A stretch of 64,000 nt of DNA from Bradyrhizobium betae (GCF_004123905.1 NZ_MZXW01000013.1:124001-188000); one strand, 5' to 3'; positions 1-9,024 are shown, numbered from the stretch's first letter. Notes: generated from the letters alone by a model not told the origin. Translations and numbers: made by a program.

Positions 1-31
1 CCTGACAGCTTAAGAGAAAAGGCAGGAAACG

Positions 32-790
32 ATGAGTGAAGCAAAAAAGATCGCAGTGGTGACAGGCGCCGGCACCGGAGTCGGGCGCGCGGCATCGCTG
101 GCGCTGATGAACACCGGCTTCACCGTGGTGCTGGTCGGCCGCCGAATGGAGATGCTCGAGGAGACCGCGAAGCTCGGCGCCGCGGGCAAGAGCCTGTGCG
201 TCACCGCCGACATGACCAAGCCGGACTCGATTGCCGCGCTGTTCGACAAAGTGAAGGCGACCTATGGCCGGCTCGACGTGCTCTTCAACAATGCCGGCAT
301 GGGCGCGCCGCCCGTGAATTTCGAGGACCTCAGCCTCGAGCAGTGGCAGGCGGTGGTGAACACCAACCTCACCGGCCCGTTCCTGTGCACCCAGCACGCC
401 TTCCGCATCATGAAGGACCAAAACCCGCGCGGCGGCCGCATCATCAACAACGGCTCGATCTCGGCGCATGCACCGCGACCGTTCTCGGCCGCCTACACCT
501 CGACCAAGCACGCCATCACGGGCCTGACGAAGGCCTCCAACCTCGACGGCCGCATGTATGACATCGCGGTCGGCCAGGTCGACATCGGCAATGCGGCAAC
601 GCCCATGACCGACCGCATGGTCGCAGGTCCCGGCGTGATGCAGCCCGACGGCACCATGAAGCACGAGCCGCGCATGGACGCCAAGGCGGTCGGCGATGCG
701 GTGGCCTACATGGCCGGCCTGCCGCTCGACGCCAACGTGCTGACCATGACGGTGATGGCGACCAAGATGCCGTTCGTCGGACGAGGCTGA
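32..790 (+). CDS. SDR family NAD(P)-dependent oxidoreductase
   Basis: Short-chain dehydrogenase/reductase of 252 aa, the usual size for a classical SDR. The N-terminal Rossmann nucleotide-binding motif TGAGTGVG is at residues 11-18, NNAG follows near residue 87, and the catalytic Tyr155-x3-Lys159 (YTSTK) comes after a serine-containing NGSIS segment. It probably reduces or oxidises a carbonyl/hydroxyl group in the cytoplasm; the substrate cannot be read from the sequence. An AGGA ribosome-binding site lies about 6 nt before the ATG. It is the first gene of the window, so any upstream operon partner is out of view. The downstream gene is on the opposite strand. Confidence 0.9.
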   Translation: MSEAKKIAVVTGAGTGVGRAASLALMNTGFTVVLVGRRMEMLEETAKLGAAGKSLCVTADMTKPDSIAALFDKVKATYGRLDVLFNNAGMGAPPVNFEDLSLEQWQAVVNTNLTGPFLCTQHAFRIMKDQNPRGGRIINNGSISAHAPRPFSAAYTSTKHAITGLTKASNLDGRMYDIAVGQVDIGNAATPMTDRMVAGPGVMQPDGTMKHEPRMDAKAVGDAVAYMAGLPLDANVLTMTVMATKMPFVGRG

Positions 791-800
791 GTCGATATCA

Positions 801-934
801 CGTGCCCCGGACACAGCGCGGCATGCAATGACGCGCTGCTGAGCCGGGGCCCATGCCCCCGCGATCTCGTTCTTGGCGTTCTGGGTCCCGGCTCTGCGGC
901 GCGTCACTTCGTGCCGCACCGCGTCCGGGACACG
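801..934. repeat. Dispersed long imperfect palindrome (CGTGCCCCGGAC type)
   Basis: The gap between the SDR and the convergent MFS gene is filled by an imperfect inverted repeat: CGTGCCCCGGAC at 801-812 faces GTCCGGGACACG at 923-934 with one mismatch. Between the arms are shorter complementary blocks (GCCGGGGCCC near 843, GGGTCCCGGC near 885). Elements of this kind are common in Bradyrhizobium intergenic spaces (recollection, not searched). It could act as a bidirectional terminator here. Confidence 0.6.
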
Positions 935-944
935 AGACCTTCCC

Positions 945-2198
945 CTACTCCAGGCTCTCCACCTTGCGCAGGCTGGGGAAGAGCTTCATCCACAGCAAGG
1001 CGACCGCGACGGTGCAGACGCCGCCGAGGACTGCGGCGGGCATGGCCCCGAACAATGCGGCCGCTACGCCGCTCTCGAACTGGCCGAGCTGGTTCGAGGC
1101 GTTGATGAAGAGGAAATTCACCGCGCCGACCCGGCCGCGCATCTCGTCGGGCGTCGACAGCTGCACCAGCGAGAAGCGGATCACGACGCTGATCGTGTCG
1201 GCTGCGCCCAGGATCGCAAGCGAGAGCACCGACAGCCACATCCAGGACGACAGCGCGAACACGATCGTCGCAATACCGAACACGATCACCGCCTGGAACA
1301 TGCGCAAGCCCACATGCCGCGAGATGGCGTGGCGCGCCAGCACCATGGTCATCAGCAGTGCGCCGACCGCGGGCGCGGCGCGCAAGATCCCGAGCCCCAT
1401 CGGGCCGGTCTGGAGGATGTCGCGGGCGTAGATCGGCAGCAGCGCCGTGACGCCGCCGAACAGCACCGCGAACAGATCGAGCGAGATGGTGCCGAGGATC
1501 GCGGGATTGCTGCGGATGAATCGGACGCCGGCAAAGATATTGTCCGAGTCCGTCCCCTCCCTGGCGACCGCCTGCGGGCGCGGCCGGATGAAGCCGGTCA
1601 GGATCATGCCAAGAATCCAGAACAGCAGCATGAGGGCATAAGCGAAATGCGGCGCGATCGCGTAGGCGAAGCCGCCAAGCGCGGGGCCAGTGATGGTCGC
1701 GACCTGCGCCGCGCCGCTGGAGACAGCGGTGGCGCGCTGGAGCGAGCCCTGCGGTGCGATCGCCGGCAACAGCGCCGCGGTGGTCGGGCTCTCGAAAGCG
1801 CCGGCAATGCCGAGCACGAAGGTCGCGATGAAGATCTGCACCTCGCTGACCGCGCCGAGATAAGTGATGACACCGAGATAGAGCGCGGTCGCGGCCTCCA
1901 CGAGCTGGCAGAGCTGGACCACGCGCTTGCGCTCGAAACGGTCGGCGGCGTGGCCGGCGACGAACACGAGCAGCGCGGTGGGCAGGAACTGCACGAGGCC
2001 GACCATGCCGAGGTCGAAGGCCGAGCCGGTGAGATCGTAGATCTGCCAGCCGATCGCGACCGCCGCGATCTGGCTGGAAAAGCGCGACAGGCTGCGCGAG
2101 AGCAGGAAGAACAGGAAGGCAGGGTGGGCGAGCAGCGCGCCGGCGCTGACCGGCGGATTTGCGGATATTGGCTGCTCTGGCATCGCCTGTTGGGTCAC
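945..2198 (-). CDS. MFS transporter (EntS/MFS_3-like exporter)
   Basis: Integral membrane protein of 417 aa with about twelve hydrophobic segments and the major facilitator pattern. The short cytoplasmic loop after TM2 contains GHAADRFERKRVV, a variant of the MFS loop-2 motif A (G-x3-D-R-x-x-R/K). The architecture resembles the EntS/MFS_3 group of small-molecule exporters. The substrate is unknown. The chosen start is GTG at 2198; an ATG five codons in (2183) is the alternative. A shifted reading frame on the same strand gives a long shadow ORF typical of high-GC DNA. The gene stands alone and converges on the SDR. Confidence 0.85.
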   Translation of the reverse strand: MTQQAMPEQPISANPPVSAGALLAHPAFLFFLLSRSLSRFSSQIAAVAIGWQIYDLTGSAFDLGMVGLVQFLPTALLVFVAGHAADRFERKRVVQLCQLVEAATALYLGVITYLGAVSEVQIFIATFVLGIAGAFESPTTAALLPAIAPQGSLQRATAVSSGAAQVATITGPALGGFAYAIAPHFAYALMLLFWILGMILTGFIRPRPQAVAREGTDSDNIFAGVRFIRSNPAILGTISLDLFAVLFGGVTALLPIYARDILQTGPMGLGILRAAPAVGALLMTMVLARHAISRHVGLRMFQAVIVFGIATIVFALSSWMWLSVLSLAILGAADTISVVIRFSLVQLSTPDEMRGRVGAVNFLFINASNQLGQFESGVAAALFGAMPAAVLGGVCTVAVALLWMKLFPSLRKVESLE

Positions 2199-2336
2199 CC
2201 CTGACCGTCGCTCCTATGGACGTGCTCCGCGTGACTGACGCAGACCGGCTTGTCAACAGCGGGCGGCTCGGGAGGCCTTCCGGCATTGCCTTTGCAACGC
2301 AGGCGCGGCCATAATCATTGGGGCTTTGGGGACATC

Positions 2337-3587
2337 ATGCTGCGCTTGCAATCGGCACTCGGCATTTTCGCATTGCTGCTGATCGCCTTCGCGTTGGCAG
2401 AGAAGCGGCGCGCCGTCTCGCTGCGGCAGGCGGCGATCGGCCTCGTCGCGACCTTCGTTACCGCGTTCGTTCTCCTGAAGGTGCCTGTCGTCGCCCGCGC
2501 CTTCGGCGCCATCAACGACGCGGTCGGTGCCATCTCGGCGGCCTCACGCGCCGGCTCCGCCTTCGTGTTCGGCTATATCGGCGGCGGCCCCCTGCCCTTC
2601 GACGTTAAAGTGCCGGGCGCCGATTTCATCCTCGCGTTCCAGGCGCTGCCGATCGTGCTGGTCATGAGCGTGCTGACGACGCTGCTTTTCTATTGGCGGG
2701 TGCTGCCGCCGATCGTGCGCGGCATGGCCTGGCTGCTGGAGCGGACGTTAGGGGTCGGTGGCGCGGTCGGGCTCTCGACCGCCGCCAACATCTTTCTCGG
2801 CATGGTCGAGGCGCCGCTGTTCGTACGGCCATATCTGGCGCAGATGAGCCGCAGCGAATTGTTTCTGGTGATGACCGGCGGCATGGCCGGCATCGCCGGC
2901 ACCGTGCTGGTGCTCTATGCGACGCTGCTGGCGCCGCTCATCCCTGACGCCGCCGCGCATTTCGTCATCGCCTCCGTACTGGGCGCACCGGCCGCGATCC
3001 TCGTCAGCTTGATCATGGTCCCTGAAACCTCCGACAAACGTACCGGCGGTGCGCTGGAGGATCCGGAGATGGAAGTCTCCAGCACGATGGATGCGATCGT
3101 CAAAGGCACCGGCGCGGGGATCGAGCTATTGATCAACATCGTCGCGATGCTGCTGGTGCTGGTGGCGCTGGTCTATCTCGTCAACGCGGTCCTCAGCCTG
3201 CTGCCGAATATTGGCGGCGCCACGATCTCGTTGCAGCGGCTGCTCGGCCTGGTGATGGCGCCGGTGTGCTGGCTGATGGGATTGCCGTGGGACCAGGCGG
3301 TGACCGCTGGCAGCCTGATGGGCACCAAGACCGTGCTCAATGAATTGATCGCCTATGTCGACTTTGCAAAGCTGCCGCCCGATGCGCTCGATCCGCGCTC
3401 GCGCCTGATCATGCTCTACGCGATGTGCGGCTTCGCCAATTTCGCCAGCCTCGGCATCATGATCGGCGGCCTGGGCGTCATGGCGCCGGAGCGGCGCGAG
3501 GAGATCAACGCGCTCGGGCTGAAGTCGATCGTATCAGGGACGCTGACGACGTGCCTGATGGGCGCGGTGGTGGGGGTGTTGACGTAG
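2337..3587 (+). CDS. NupC-type concentrative nucleoside transporter
   Basis: Membrane protein of 416 aa with the concentrative nucleoside transporter (CNT/NupC) layout. N-terminal helices are followed by the Gly-rich FVFGYIGGG segment, a gate/core region with FLGMVEAPLFVRPYL and GGMAGIAGTVL, and a C-terminal core with GTKTVLNELIAY and CGFANFASLGIMIGG. These are the conserved CNT nucleoside- and cation-binding stretches. It should import nucleosides with H+ or Na+ across the inner membrane. The ATG at 2337 begins directly before the first hydrophobic helix; a longer in-frame reading from 2250 adds 29 residues with no membrane or family character. No nucleoside catabolic gene is adjacent. Confidence 0.88.
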   Translation: MLRLQSALGIFALLLIAFALAEKRRAVSLRQAAIGLVATFVTAFVLLKVPVVARAFGAINDAVGAISAASRAGSAFVFGYIGGGPLPFDVKVPGADFILAFQALPIVLVMSVLTTLLFYWRVLPPIVRGMAWLLERTLGVGGAVGLSTAANIFLGMVEAPLFVRPYLAQMSRSELFLVMTGGMAGIAGTVLVLYATLLAPLIPDAAAHFVIASVLGAPAAILVSLIMVPETSDKRTGGALEDPEMEVSSTMDAIVKGTGAGIELLINIVAMLLVLVALVYLVNAVLSLLPNIGGATISLQRLLGLVMAPVCWLMGLPWDQAVTAGSLMGTKTVLNELIAYVDFAKLPPDALDPRSRLIMLYAMCGFANFASLGIMIGGLGVMAPERREEINALGLKSIVSGTLTTCLMGAVVGVLT

Positions 3588-3598
3588 ATATCTCCGCG

Positions 3599-3676
3599 GT
3601 CATTGCGAGCTAGCGAAGCAATCCAGAAATGCATCCGCAGAGACAGTCTGGATTGCTTCGCTAGGGTCGCAATGAC
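3599..3676. repeat. Dispersed palindromic repeat, CTAGCGAAGCAATCCAGA family, copy 1
   Basis: A nested inverted repeat. The outer arms GTCATTGCGA (3599-3608) and TCGCAATGAC (3667-3676) surround perfect 18-bp inner arms at 3610-3627 and 3647-3664. The loop around AATGCATCC is nearly the same as in a second copy at 8298-8414. It lies between convergent genes and can form a strong hairpin in either transcript. Confidence 0.8.
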
Positions 3677-3709
3677 GAGGAGCTACGAACTCCCCTCCCC
3701 CGGGTCAAA

Positions 3710-4792
3710 TCAGCGGATGCTCTCAACCAGACCTGAGGCCACGGCGCGAAATGCCATGACCGCGCGCTCGATATCCGCATCGTCGATATGGCGATGGGTC
3801 ACGCAGCGCAATCGCTGCCTGCCCCAGGGTCTCGCCTTCACGCCCGCCGTCTCCAGGGCCACCGACCACGCGGCGCTGTCGCGTCCGGAGCGCGAGACAT
3901 CAACCTGCAGGATATTCGTCTGCGGGATTGTCGCGCTGAGCTTTGGGTGCATCTTGTTCAACGCATCACTCAGGGCTCGCGCACGGCGGTGATCCTCCGC
4001 CAGGCGTTTGCCCATAACCTCAACGGCCTCGAGGCCAGCCGCGGCCAGGACGCCGATCTGGCGCTGCGAGCCTCCCAGCATGCGGCGAAATCTGCGGCTC
4101 CTGTCGATCACTTCGCGCGGCCCGGCGAGCACGGCGCCGGCCGGCGCACTCAGGCCCTTCGACAGGCACAGAGCGACCGTGTCGCAATGCTTCGCGACCT
4201 GATCCGGCGCCACGCCAAGGGCTGTTGCGGCGTTGAAGATCCGCGCTCCGTCGAGATGCACCGGGACGCCGCGGGACGAGGCCATGGCGTGGACCGCCTG
4301 CATATGCTCCAGCGGCAGCACGGCGCCGCTCGCATTGTTGTGCGAAGTTTCCATCGCGACGAGGGCGGTTCTGAGCTTGAGCCCCTCGCCCTGAAGGGCG
4401 TCCTCCAGCACATTCAGGTCCATCGCGCCGGCGGTGCCGGCAACTGCAAGGTAGAACAGCCCCGTAAACGTCGCCGCCCCTCGTTCGGAAACATACATGT
4501 GGGCGGCCGATTCCAGCACGACCTGTTCGCTGCGCTCCGACTGTGCGAGCGTCGCGAGCAGATTGGCCATGGTGCAGCTCGGCACGAACAGGCCGGCCTC
4601 CTTGCCCAACGCAGCCGCTCCGACCTGCTCCAGCTCCCGTGCCGTGGGGTCACCATCCAGCCCGTCGTCGCCGATCGGCGCCGAAGCCATGCGGGCATAC
4701 ATCGCCTCGGTTGGCTTGGTGACCGTATCGCTGCGCAGGTCGACCGGCGGCAACTCTGCACCCACCGGACTCGTCTCAGGTTGATGTGCCAT
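3710..4792 (-). CDS. ltaE: Low-specificity threonine aldolase (PLP-dependent)
   Basis: Fold-type I PLP enzyme of 360 aa that cleaves L-threonine/allo-threonine to glycine and acetaldehyde, or a related beta-hydroxy amino acid. Visible family features are the N-terminal DLRSDTVTKPT signature, GDDGLDGDPT, the ETSHNNASG segment, HLDGARIFNAA, and the Schiff-base lysine at about residue 212 in LCLSKGLSAPAG. The ATG at 4792 is preceded by GAGAGG; a TTG five codons upstream is less likely. The upstream neighbour, an amino-acid binding protein, ends 27 nt before this start, so the two are probably co-transcribed. That suggests the binding protein handles a hydroxy-amino acid. Confidence 0.92.
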   Translation of the reverse strand: MAHQPETSPVGAELPPVDLRSDTVTKPTEAMYARMASAPIGDDGLDGDPTARELEQVGAAALGKEAGLFVPSCTMANLLATLAQSERSEQVVLESAAHMYVSERGAATFTGLFYLAVAGTAGAMDLNVLEDALQGEGLKLRTALVAMETSHNNASGAVLPLEHMQAVHAMASSRGVPVHLDGARIFNAATALGVAPDQVAKHCDTVALCLSKGLSAPAGAVLAGPREVIDRSRRFRRMLGGSQRQIGVLAAAGLEAVEVMGKRLAEDHRRARALSDALNKMHPKLSATIPQTNILQVDVSRSGRDSAAWSVALETAGVKARPWGRQRLRCVTHRHIDDADIERAVMAFRAVASGLVESIR

Positions 4793-4819
4793 TGCGGAAC
4801 CTCTCAAGCGCCTGGCGCT

Positions 4820-5740
4820 TCATTCGTAGGCTGCGGGGTCGCCGGAATCGGTCGGGTTGGCCAACGCGCGCTTGAGGGCGGCGCTCATCGGAAATTTCAG
4901 ATTGAGGCCATGCGGCGGGATCGGTGAATTGAAATATTTGTCGTAGAGCGCCACAATCTGTCCGTTCTTCATCATGTCGATCACGGCCTCGTCGACGACC
5001 TTCTTGAAGGCAGGATCATCCTTGGGTTCGACGATGCCGTAAGGCGCGGTCTCGAGACCCTTGCTGCCGATCACGAAGTCATCCGGGGTCCTGGACGTGG
5101 CAACCGTGGCATAAGCGAGACCGTCGTCGTTGGCCGTACCGGCCACCCGGCCGGTCGACAGCATCAGGAAGGTCTCGGCGGTGTCCTTGCCCGGCACGAC
5201 CGTGATACCAAGATTGCTCTTGGCATTGATCAGCGTAATCACCTTGAACGTCTGGCCGCCGGCCTGGGCGGCGATGGCCTTGCCGCGAAACGAATTCGGG
5301 TCGTTGACATCGACCCCGCCATCCTTCCGCGCGACGAGAACGACCTGCGCAACGAAGATGGTCGGAGCAAAGGCGACCAGTTTATGCCGCTCGACATTAT
5401 TGGTCGTGTTGCCGCATTCGAGATCAATCGTGCCGTTGGCGAGCAGCTGAATACGCGTGGCCGAGGTTATGGGAGCGTAGCGAATCTCGAGCTTGGGGAG
5501 CTTGAGGGCCGTCTTGATCGACTGCACCACTTGTTCGCAGATTTCCACGGTGTAGCCGATGGGCTTCTGGTTGGCGTCGAGATAGGCGAAGGGCACCGAG
5601 GTCTCGGGATACCCCAATGTGATCGAGCCGCTCTCACGGATCTTATCCAGCCTGCCCGCCCCCTGGGCCACGGCCTCGCTGGAGAGAAGACATGCCACGA
5701 CGGTCGCCGTGGCGAGTGCCTTGATCGTCGTCGCTTTCAT
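4820..5740 (-). CDS. Polar amino-acid ABC transporter substrate-binding protein
   Basis: Periplasmic binding protein of 306 aa (SBP_bac_3 family, GltI-like). A signal peptide is present (MKATTIKALATATVV, ending near AVAQ), followed by the typical opening LDKIRESGSITLGYPETSVPF. Mid-protein CGNTTNNVERH and the hinge region resemble glutamate/aspartate-binding proteins. The start at 5740 has an AGGGG site 7 nt upstream; an upstream in-frame ATG at 5782 would bury the signal peptide. No permease or ATPase gene is next to it, so it must borrow a transporter encoded elsewhere or act as a sensor. It leads into threonine aldolase and diverges from a LysR gene. Confidence 0.9.
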   Translation of the reverse strand: MKATTIKALATATVVACLLSSEAVAQGAGRLDKIRESGSITLGYPETSVPFAYLDANQKPIGYTVEICEQVVQSIKTALKLPKLEIRYAPITSATRIQLLANGTIDLECGNTTNNVERHKLVAFAPTIFVAQVVLVARKDGGVDVNDPNSFRGKAIAAQAGGQTFKVITLINAKSNLGITVVPGKDTAETFLMLSTGRVAGTANDDGLAYATVATSRTPDDFVIGSKGLETAPYGIVEPKDDPAFKKVVDEAVIDMMKNGQIVALYDKYFNSPIPPHGLNLKFPMSAALKRALANPTDSGDPAAYE

Positions 5741-5828
5741 GTCGTCCCCTCTCGTCGCGAATGTGCGTGACGCCGCCCACACCCAGGGAGCAACGCCAGA
5801 ACAGCTCCGTGCGAACGGCTTCGTGCTC

Positions 5829-5842
5829 TGGACTATCGTCCA
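5829..5842. promoter_or_regulatory. Candidate LysR operator (TGGAC-N4-GTCCA)
   Basis: A perfect inverted repeat, TGGAC TATC GTCCA, in the 155-nt divergent gap between the binding-protein gene and the LysR gene. The position fits a LysR site controlling both directions. The assignment is inference. Confidence 0.4.
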
Positions 5843-5895
5843 AAAGCCCGGTCTGATGGAAATTCCAGTTTCACACTGTCCTATACGGATTTGAT

Positions 5896-6816
5896 ATGGC
5901 CACCAGACGCATGGGCTTGAAGCATGTGGAGGCTTTTCGGGCCGTCTTCCTGACGGGATCGATGACGCAGGCAGCCCAGCGCATGCATACCTCGCAGCCC
6001 CAGATCAGCCGCCTGATCGGGCAGCTGGAAGCGATCACGCAATTCCCGCTGTTCGACCGCAGTGGCGGCCGCCTCCGCCCGACCGTGGACGGATCGCGCT
6101 TCTTCCAGGAGGTCGAGAAGACTTTCATCGGCCTGGCCGGCCTGGAGGCCAGCGCAGCCAGCATCCGCTCGTTCGGCATGGGGCGGCTCAGCGTTGCGGC
6201 GATGCCGCGTCTGGCCGGCGGCCTGCTGACGCACATCGCAGCGCGCTTCAAAATGGACTATCCGCACGTGATGATCTCGATCCGATCCGGCACGGCGAGT
6301 GCCGTGCACGACTGGGTCAACTCCGGGCTTTGCGACATGGGGTTGGCCATGCTCTACGACGAGGTTGCGGGCGTGCATGTCGAGCCGGTGCTCAGGACAC
6401 GTTGCGTCGCGATCATGCCGAAGGCGCATCGTCTTGCACGGAAGAAGACGTTGCGCCCAGCCGATTTCGCCAATGAGGCTTTCATCTCCTTCGCCACGGG
6501 GAGTCCACTTCACGGCCGCATCGATGCGATCTTCGCGCAGGCCGGCGTCACACGCCGCATTGTTGCCGAGACCGATCTCGGCGCATCGGTCTGTGCCCTG
6601 GTCGCAGCTGGCCTCGGCGTCAGCATCATCAACCCGATTGCCGCACACGATGAAAGCTCCGGCGCGGCTCTGACCACGCGCCCCTTCAATCCTGTTGTCC
6701 CCGTGACGATCGCACTGCTCTATCCACCTCATGCCGCGCCCGGCCGGTTGATCGATGCCTTCAGCGAATATGCTCGCAAGGTCATGAGCGCGGAGTTGGG
6801 TTATCTCGAGCGCTAG
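5896..6816 (+). CDS. LysR family transcriptional regulator
   Basis: A 306-aa LysR-type regulator. The N-terminal winged HTH contains FRAVFLTGSMTQAAQRMHTSQPQISRL-type residues (about 14-40), followed by a periplasmic-binding-fold effector domain (LysR_substrate) with the usual LAVVAAGLGVSI-like stretch (LVAAGLGVSIINP near residue 238). It is transcribed divergently from the amino-acid binding protein/threonine aldolase pair and probably controls that pair in response to its substrate. The effector cannot be deduced. Confidence 0.9.
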   Translation: MATRRMGLKHVEAFRAVFLTGSMTQAAQRMHTSQPQISRLIGQLEAITQFPLFDRSGGRLRPTVDGSRFFQEVEKTFIGLAGLEASAASIRSFGMGRLSVAAMPRLAGGLLTHIAARFKMDYPHVMISIRSGTASAVHDWVNSGLCDMGLAMLYDEVAGVHVEPVLRTRCVAIMPKAHRLARKKTLRPADFANEAFISFATGSPLHGRIDAIFAQAGVTRRIVAETDLGASVCALVAAGLGVSIINPIAAHDESSGAALTTRPFNPVVPVTIALLYPPHAAPGRLIDAFSEYARKVMSAELGYLER

Positions 6817-6835
6817 GCGGCCAGCGCAATTCCGC

Positions 6836-8050
6836 TCAGCCGCACAATTTCTGCTTTTGCAAGATGCGACGCACCTCGGCCATCTTGGCGCGGCACGGCT
6901 CGGCCGCCATGGCCTTCGCTTCGCTGGTTCGTCCCTGCGCCAACAGCAACACCGCCATCAAGCCCTGCGCGCCGGAGCGCACTGGCCCACCCGCCACATC
7001 CGAGGCGGCGAGCGATATGGCGGTTCGCGCTTCCGTCTCGGCGGCATTGAAGCTGGCTTTTTCCAAATAGGCGATCGCGCGGAACAGATGAGCCCGCGGG
7101 TCCTTCGGATAGCGGGTGACGAGATCGAGCGACCGGCTGGCCATCTCTTCGGCATTGGTCGGCGCTTCCGACGCGCGGATGTAATGCGCGGCGTCGGCCA
7201 TGTAGGACGAATAATGCATGACGGCGAAGCCGGCGCAGACCAGGGACGCCGCCAATCCCGCGAGCAACGTCATGCCGGCGCTCCGCGGCAGGCTTTCATA
7301 GGACCAGAAGGCGAGCCACGGCGTGATGGCAAGCGCGGCGCCGGCCACCGCACCGCCGGCATGGGCATAATAGTTGACATTGCCGGAGGCGCCGAAGGCC
7401 AGCGGCAGCAGTGCGGGAATGCCGAAGAAGAGCGATGTCTTCAGTCGCGAGATGGTCTGGCCGGCGTCAGCCTCCGGCTCGAAGCTCGCAACGAACAGCG
7501 CGGCGATGAGTCCGGTGATGGCGCCGGACGCACCGACGCCCACCGCAACGGCGGGGCCATTGCCCAGCAGCGAGCCGGCTTCGCCTGCCACTGCGCTGGC
7601 CACGAAGATCAGCGAAAACCAGCCACGCCCGATGAGACTCTCCAGCCTGACGCCGACGATGAACAGCGCAACGCAGTTGCCGATGAGGTGCCACTGGCTG
7701 CCATGCAGAAGCGGCGCAAGGCCGATCCGCCACCACTCGTTCCTTCCGACGACCAGATCGTAGCCGGATGCGCCCTGGGCGATCAGCGAACGGACATCGA
7801 GTGAGCCGTCCTTGGCAACGTCGATGGCCAGACTGCGTTGCAGAGCGTAGATCAGGAGCAGAACGAAGATCAGGCCGATGGTGAGGAAAGGGATATCGGC
7901 GAGCAGCTTGTTGTCGCGAAACAGCGTCGCCTCGGGGGACAAGGGCCGAGGAGCGATCGGCACGGCGACGGGTTGAGGCGATGCAGGTTGAAACGATCCT
8001 CTCGGAGGCGGCGCCACGACGCCGCGTCGGCCAAACGTGTTGGTTGCCAT
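6836..8050 (-). CDS. Rhomboid family intramembrane serine protease
   Basis: A 404-aa inner-membrane protein that should cleave transmembrane substrates within the bilayer. It has a Pro-rich cytoplasmic N-terminus of about 50 residues, a first helix at 52-72, the HxxxN motif (His121, Asn125) in TM2, catalytic Ser175 in GASG of TM4, and catalytic His230 in YYAHAGG of TM6. After the core comes a C-terminal region of about 120 residues with a helical, TPR-like character (AHLFRAIAYLEKASFNAAETEARTA type). The ATG at 8050 opens the protein; a longer reading to 8338 runs through dispersed repeats and is rejected. It ends near the end of the convergent LysR gene. Confidence 0.92.
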   Translation of the reverse strand: MATNTFGRRGVVAPPPRGSFQPASPQPVAVPIAPRPLSPEATLFRDNKLLADIPFLTIGLIFVLLLIYALQRSLAIDVAKDGSLDVRSLIAQGASGYDLVVGRNEWWRIGLAPLLHGSQWHLIGNCVALFIVGVRLESLIGRGWFSLIFVASAVAGEAGSLLGNGPAVAVGVGASGAITGLIAALFVASFEPEADAGQTISRLKTSLFFGIPALLPLAFGASGNVNYYAHAGGAVAGAALAITPWLAFWSYESLPRSAGMTLLAGLAASLVCAGFAVMHYSSYMADAAHYIRASEAPTNAEEMASRSLDLVTRYPKDPRAHLFRAIAYLEKASFNAAETEARTAISLAASDVAGGPVRSGAQGLMAVLLLAQGRTSEAKAMAAEPCRAKMAEVRRILQKQKLCG

Positions 8051-8217
8051 GAAAGCATGTCCCGCGTTTTCACAGCCTCGAGTTGACGGGAGGATTGTTT
8101 TCGACTGGTTAGCGCCCGTCCTGCGGGGCGGCTGGAACCTTCCGGCTGGTAACGGCCTGGTTTCCCGGATTGATCGCATTCTAGCGATCGGCCGGTGGTG
8201 GGGGTTTGAACCGAGTC

Positions 8218-8285
8218 CGTAGCCCGGATGGAATCCGGGACGGTGTGCGCCGTCGCAGGCAGCGCTGCGCTCCATCCGGGCTACG
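8218..8285. repeat. Dispersed palindrome, CGTAGCCCGGATGGA family
   Basis: Perfect 15-bp arms, CGTAGCCCGGATGGA (8218-8232) and its reverse complement (8271-8285), enclose about 38 nt. It lies in the leader region upstream of the rhomboid gene, directly beside a second, unrelated palindrome family. It has the form of a dispersed intergenic repeat. Confidence 0.75.
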
Positions 8286-8297
8286 AACTCTTCATTC

Positions 8298-8414
8298 GTC
8301 GTTGCGAGCGAAGCGAAGCAATCCAGAAATGCATCCACGGAGACAGTCTGGATTGCTTCGTCGCATCAGCGCAAAATTGCTTCGCAATTTTGTCGCGAGC
8401 TCCTCGCAATGACG
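8298..8414. repeat. Dispersed palindromic repeat, CGAAGCAATCCAGA family, copy 2
   Basis: Second copy of the 3599-3676 element. Outer arms are CGTCGTTGCGAG (8298-8309) and CTCGCAATGACG (8403-8414, one mismatch). The 14-bp inner arms are at 8314-8327 and 8347-8360. Unlike copy 1 it carries an inserted extra hairpin, AAAATTGC-TTC-GCAATTTT (8373-8391), between the inner and outer right arms. Confidence 0.8.
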
Positions 8415-8432
8415 CGTGGAGAGAGATGAGGC

Positions 8433-8972
8433 CTACGCCTTCAACTCCACCGTCTTGAACTCTGCCGGCAGAATCACCTCCAGCAATTCGACGTCATCCG
8501 AGTAATCCAGAATCATGTGCTTGATCTTCGGCGGCTGGGTCCAGGCGCTGCCTTGCTTCATCAGCGTCTCGCCCTCGCCGTCCATGTAGGTCTTCACCCA
8601 GCCTTTGAGCACGTAGACCATCTGGAATTCGACGTCGTGAAAGTGCAGCTTTGAAACCTCGGCCGGATTGCAGGGACCTTGCAGCCGGATGACGTGCGCC
8701 TGCGCGAGACCATTGCTTGCGGCGGCGATGCCGAGGTCGCGGTACTTTGCGTAGGTGCGCAGGCCGTCCGCTCTGAAATCTTCCTCGTGGTGATGGCTGA
8801 TGGCGACGCGCTGTTTCGGGCGGGCGGGCTTTTTCGGCGGGGTCGTGCGCGCCTTCGATTTCACCGCCTTGCGCGCGGATGATCGCGCGGCGGGCTTGGC
8901 AGCGCTCCGCTTCTTAGCTGCGGTCTGGGCTGCGCTGCGCGATTTTGTTTTCTTGTTGGCTTTCTTGGCCAT
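8433..8972 (-). CDS. Cupin-domain protein with lysine/alanine-rich N-terminal tail
   Basis: A 179-aa protein in two parts. Residues 1 to about 55 are almost entirely Lys, Ala, Arg, Ser and Pro (MAKKANKKTKS..., repeated AAKKRSAAKPAA-type blocks), like the histone-H1-like tails of bacterial nucleoid proteins. Residues from about 57 onward form a single cupin: the metal/ligand motif has HFHDVEFQMVYVLKG, then a second strand with PPKIKHMI. A GGGAGG site precedes the ATG. Cupins bind small ligands or catalyse isomerase/oxygenase reactions. The basic tail suggests contact with nucleic acid or acidic polymers, which is inference. Confidence 0.75.
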   Translation of the reverse strand: MAKKANKKTKSRSAAQTAAKKRSAAKPAARSSARKAVKSKARTTPPKKPARPKQRVAISHHHEEDFRADGLRTYAKYRDLGIAAASNGLAQAHVIRLQGPCNPAEVSKLHFHDVEFQMVYVLKGWVKTYMDGEGETLMKQGSAWTQPPKIKHMILDYSDDVELLEVILPAEFKTVELKA

Positions 8973-9024
8973 GGGCCGGCCTCCCGCTGTTGTTATGCGG
9001 GGAGGCTAGCACAAGAACAGGACT

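Noticed and set aside
873..2286. Long open frames on both strands overlapping the MFS gene (443 and 460 codons)
   Set aside because: They are frame-shifted shadows of a GC-rich membrane protein gene; their composition is Arg/Gly/Ala-rich with no domain.
8051..8338. N-terminal extension of the rhomboid protease by 96 codons
   Set aside because: The extension translates two dispersed repeats; the ATG at 8050 gives a normal rhomboid N-terminus.
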